In this document: positions 63,770 through 64,000 of the stretch, in pieces
Layout: every line of letters starts with the position of its first letter
How positions within the stretch are numbered: the first letter of the stretch is position 1
Assembly: GCA_001296005.1 (NCBI GenBank)
Contig: LJHR01000035.1
Coordinates: 221,214-285,213 of the forward strand
Source of the DNA: an alpha proteobacterium AAP38
Lineage (GTDB): Bacteria; Pseudomonadota; Alphaproteobacteria; Azospirillales; Azospirillaceae
DNA: 64,000 bases
Direction of reading: 5' to 3'
Program-made: the position numbers and the translations under genes
The notes under the pieces: generated by a model
Database searches by the model: none
What the model saw: the letters and a program-made list of their open reading frames with translations, nothing else
What the model was told of the DNA's origin: nothing

Positions 63770-64000
63770 TTACTTCTCCGTCACGTGTTGCTCAAGCGCG
63801 TCGTGCTGCTCGGCGACGTCGTGTTGCTCTGCCGCGTCATGCTGCTCGGCAACGTCGTGCTGTTCCGCCGCGTCATGCTGCTCGGTAACGTCGTGCTGTT
63901 CCGTCGCATCATGCTGTTCGGCGACGTCGTGCTGTTCCGCCGCGTCATGCTGCTCGGTAACGTCGTGCTGTTCCGTCGCGTCATGCTGCTCGGTAACGTC
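63770..64000 (-). CDS. EQHD-repeat protein (partial, 5' end outside window)
   Basis: The final 76 residues of a protein made of six 12-residue units of the form DV(T/A)EQHDA(T/A/L)EQH, ending VTEK and a TAA stop. It is highly acidic with a His every six residues. Several other frames are also open here, but most differences between units are silent in this frame (GTT/GTC, GAG/GAA, CAT/CAC, GAC/GAT, CAG/CAA), which shows that this frame is the coding one. A hairpin follows the stop. Possible roles include metal or cation binding or an extended surface chain; these are guesses. The N-terminal part is not in the window. Confidence 0.72.
   Translation of the reverse strand, partial: DVTEQHDATEQHDVTEQHDAAEQHDVAEQHDATEQHDVTEQHDAAEQHDVAEQHDAAEQHDVAEQHDALEQHVTEK
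63785..64000. repeat. 36-bp tandem repeat (6 units, continuing off the edge)
   Basis: Six 36-bp units run without spacers from 63785 to the window end, each encoding 12 residues. Units differ mainly at synonymous positions. It is likely to vary in copy number between strains. Confidence 0.85.

Noticed and set aside
63781..63984. Repeated MTRRNSTT-type frame on the minus strand at the window end
   Set aside because: Unit differences are mostly silent in the EQHD frame but change residues in this one, so the EQHD frame is preferred.
63785..64000. CRISPR array
   Set aside because: The repeat units are contiguous, with no unique spacers.

Overview
The window is GC-rich and densely coded. Its gene content points to an alphaproteobacterium, most likely of the Rhodospirillales/Azospirillaceae type. 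The signs are a CcrM GANTC methyltransferase next to rnhB, a zapA - 6S RNA - 5-formyl-THF cyclo-ligase block, DUF3126 and DUF4164 proteins, ppiD next to trpE, and tkt near gap. The family-level assignment is an inference. No rRNA, tRNA, CRISPR array, prophage or complete insertion sequence was seen.

Layout. 1-10 kb: secG (cut by the window edge), tpiA, ppiD-trpE, a formyltransferase-like gene joined to trpE where trpG might be expected, two tandem periplasmic binding protein genes, then a minus-strand housekeeping block (YmdB-type phosphoesterase, fau, probable 6S RNA, zapA, DUF4164). 10-23 kb: tkt, an AT-rich probable import, gap, DUF3126, a class III aminotransferase, an ABC-F ATPase, dprA and topA. 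23-31 kb: a binding-protein/sensor fusion, a frameshifted serine hydrolase, parC, a toxin-antitoxin pair, an esterase and a HIT protein. 31-38 kb: a GH17-GT2 beta-glucan synthase, two tandem signal peptidases, rsmB and a proline-rich HTH protein. 38-46 kb: a rhamnogalacturonan acetylesterase-like gene, an SDR-SDR-phosphotransferase operon, a BlaI/BlaR1-like pair, pfkA and a TIGR02444 protein. 46-59 kb: two M13 metallopeptidases, a LysR regulator divergent from a membrane protein, GNAT-msrB, an ankyrin protein, an acid phosphatase, hemN, rnhB and ccrM.

The most unusual part is 59.1-60.8 kb. Two duplicated cassettes encode five small proteins, all exactly 50 residues long, collinear with one another and ending in a hydrophobic segment. 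They fall below the length cut-off of ordinary gene calling. Each cassette has a near-perfect sigma-54 (-24/-12) promoter and, about 130 bp upstream, two inverted repeats of the form YGTYC-N6-GGACA spaced exactly 32 bp apart in both copies. This looks like an enhancer-dependent small membrane protein system, and I do not recognise the family. Next to it, converging on the second cassette, is an orphan TPR-GAF histidine kinase. At the window edge is the C-terminal end of a protein built of 12-residue DV(T/A)EQHDA(T/A/L)EQH repeats.

Several regulatory sites can be read directly: five GANTC sites before ccrM, a FixK/FNR-type box before hemN, a BlaI-type operator at the start of blaI, a GntR-like palindrome on the acetylesterase promoter, a PsrA-like CAAAC-N4-GTTTG site before the SDR operon, and a perfect 25-bp palindrome before gap. 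A REP-like intergenic repeat occurs at three loci.
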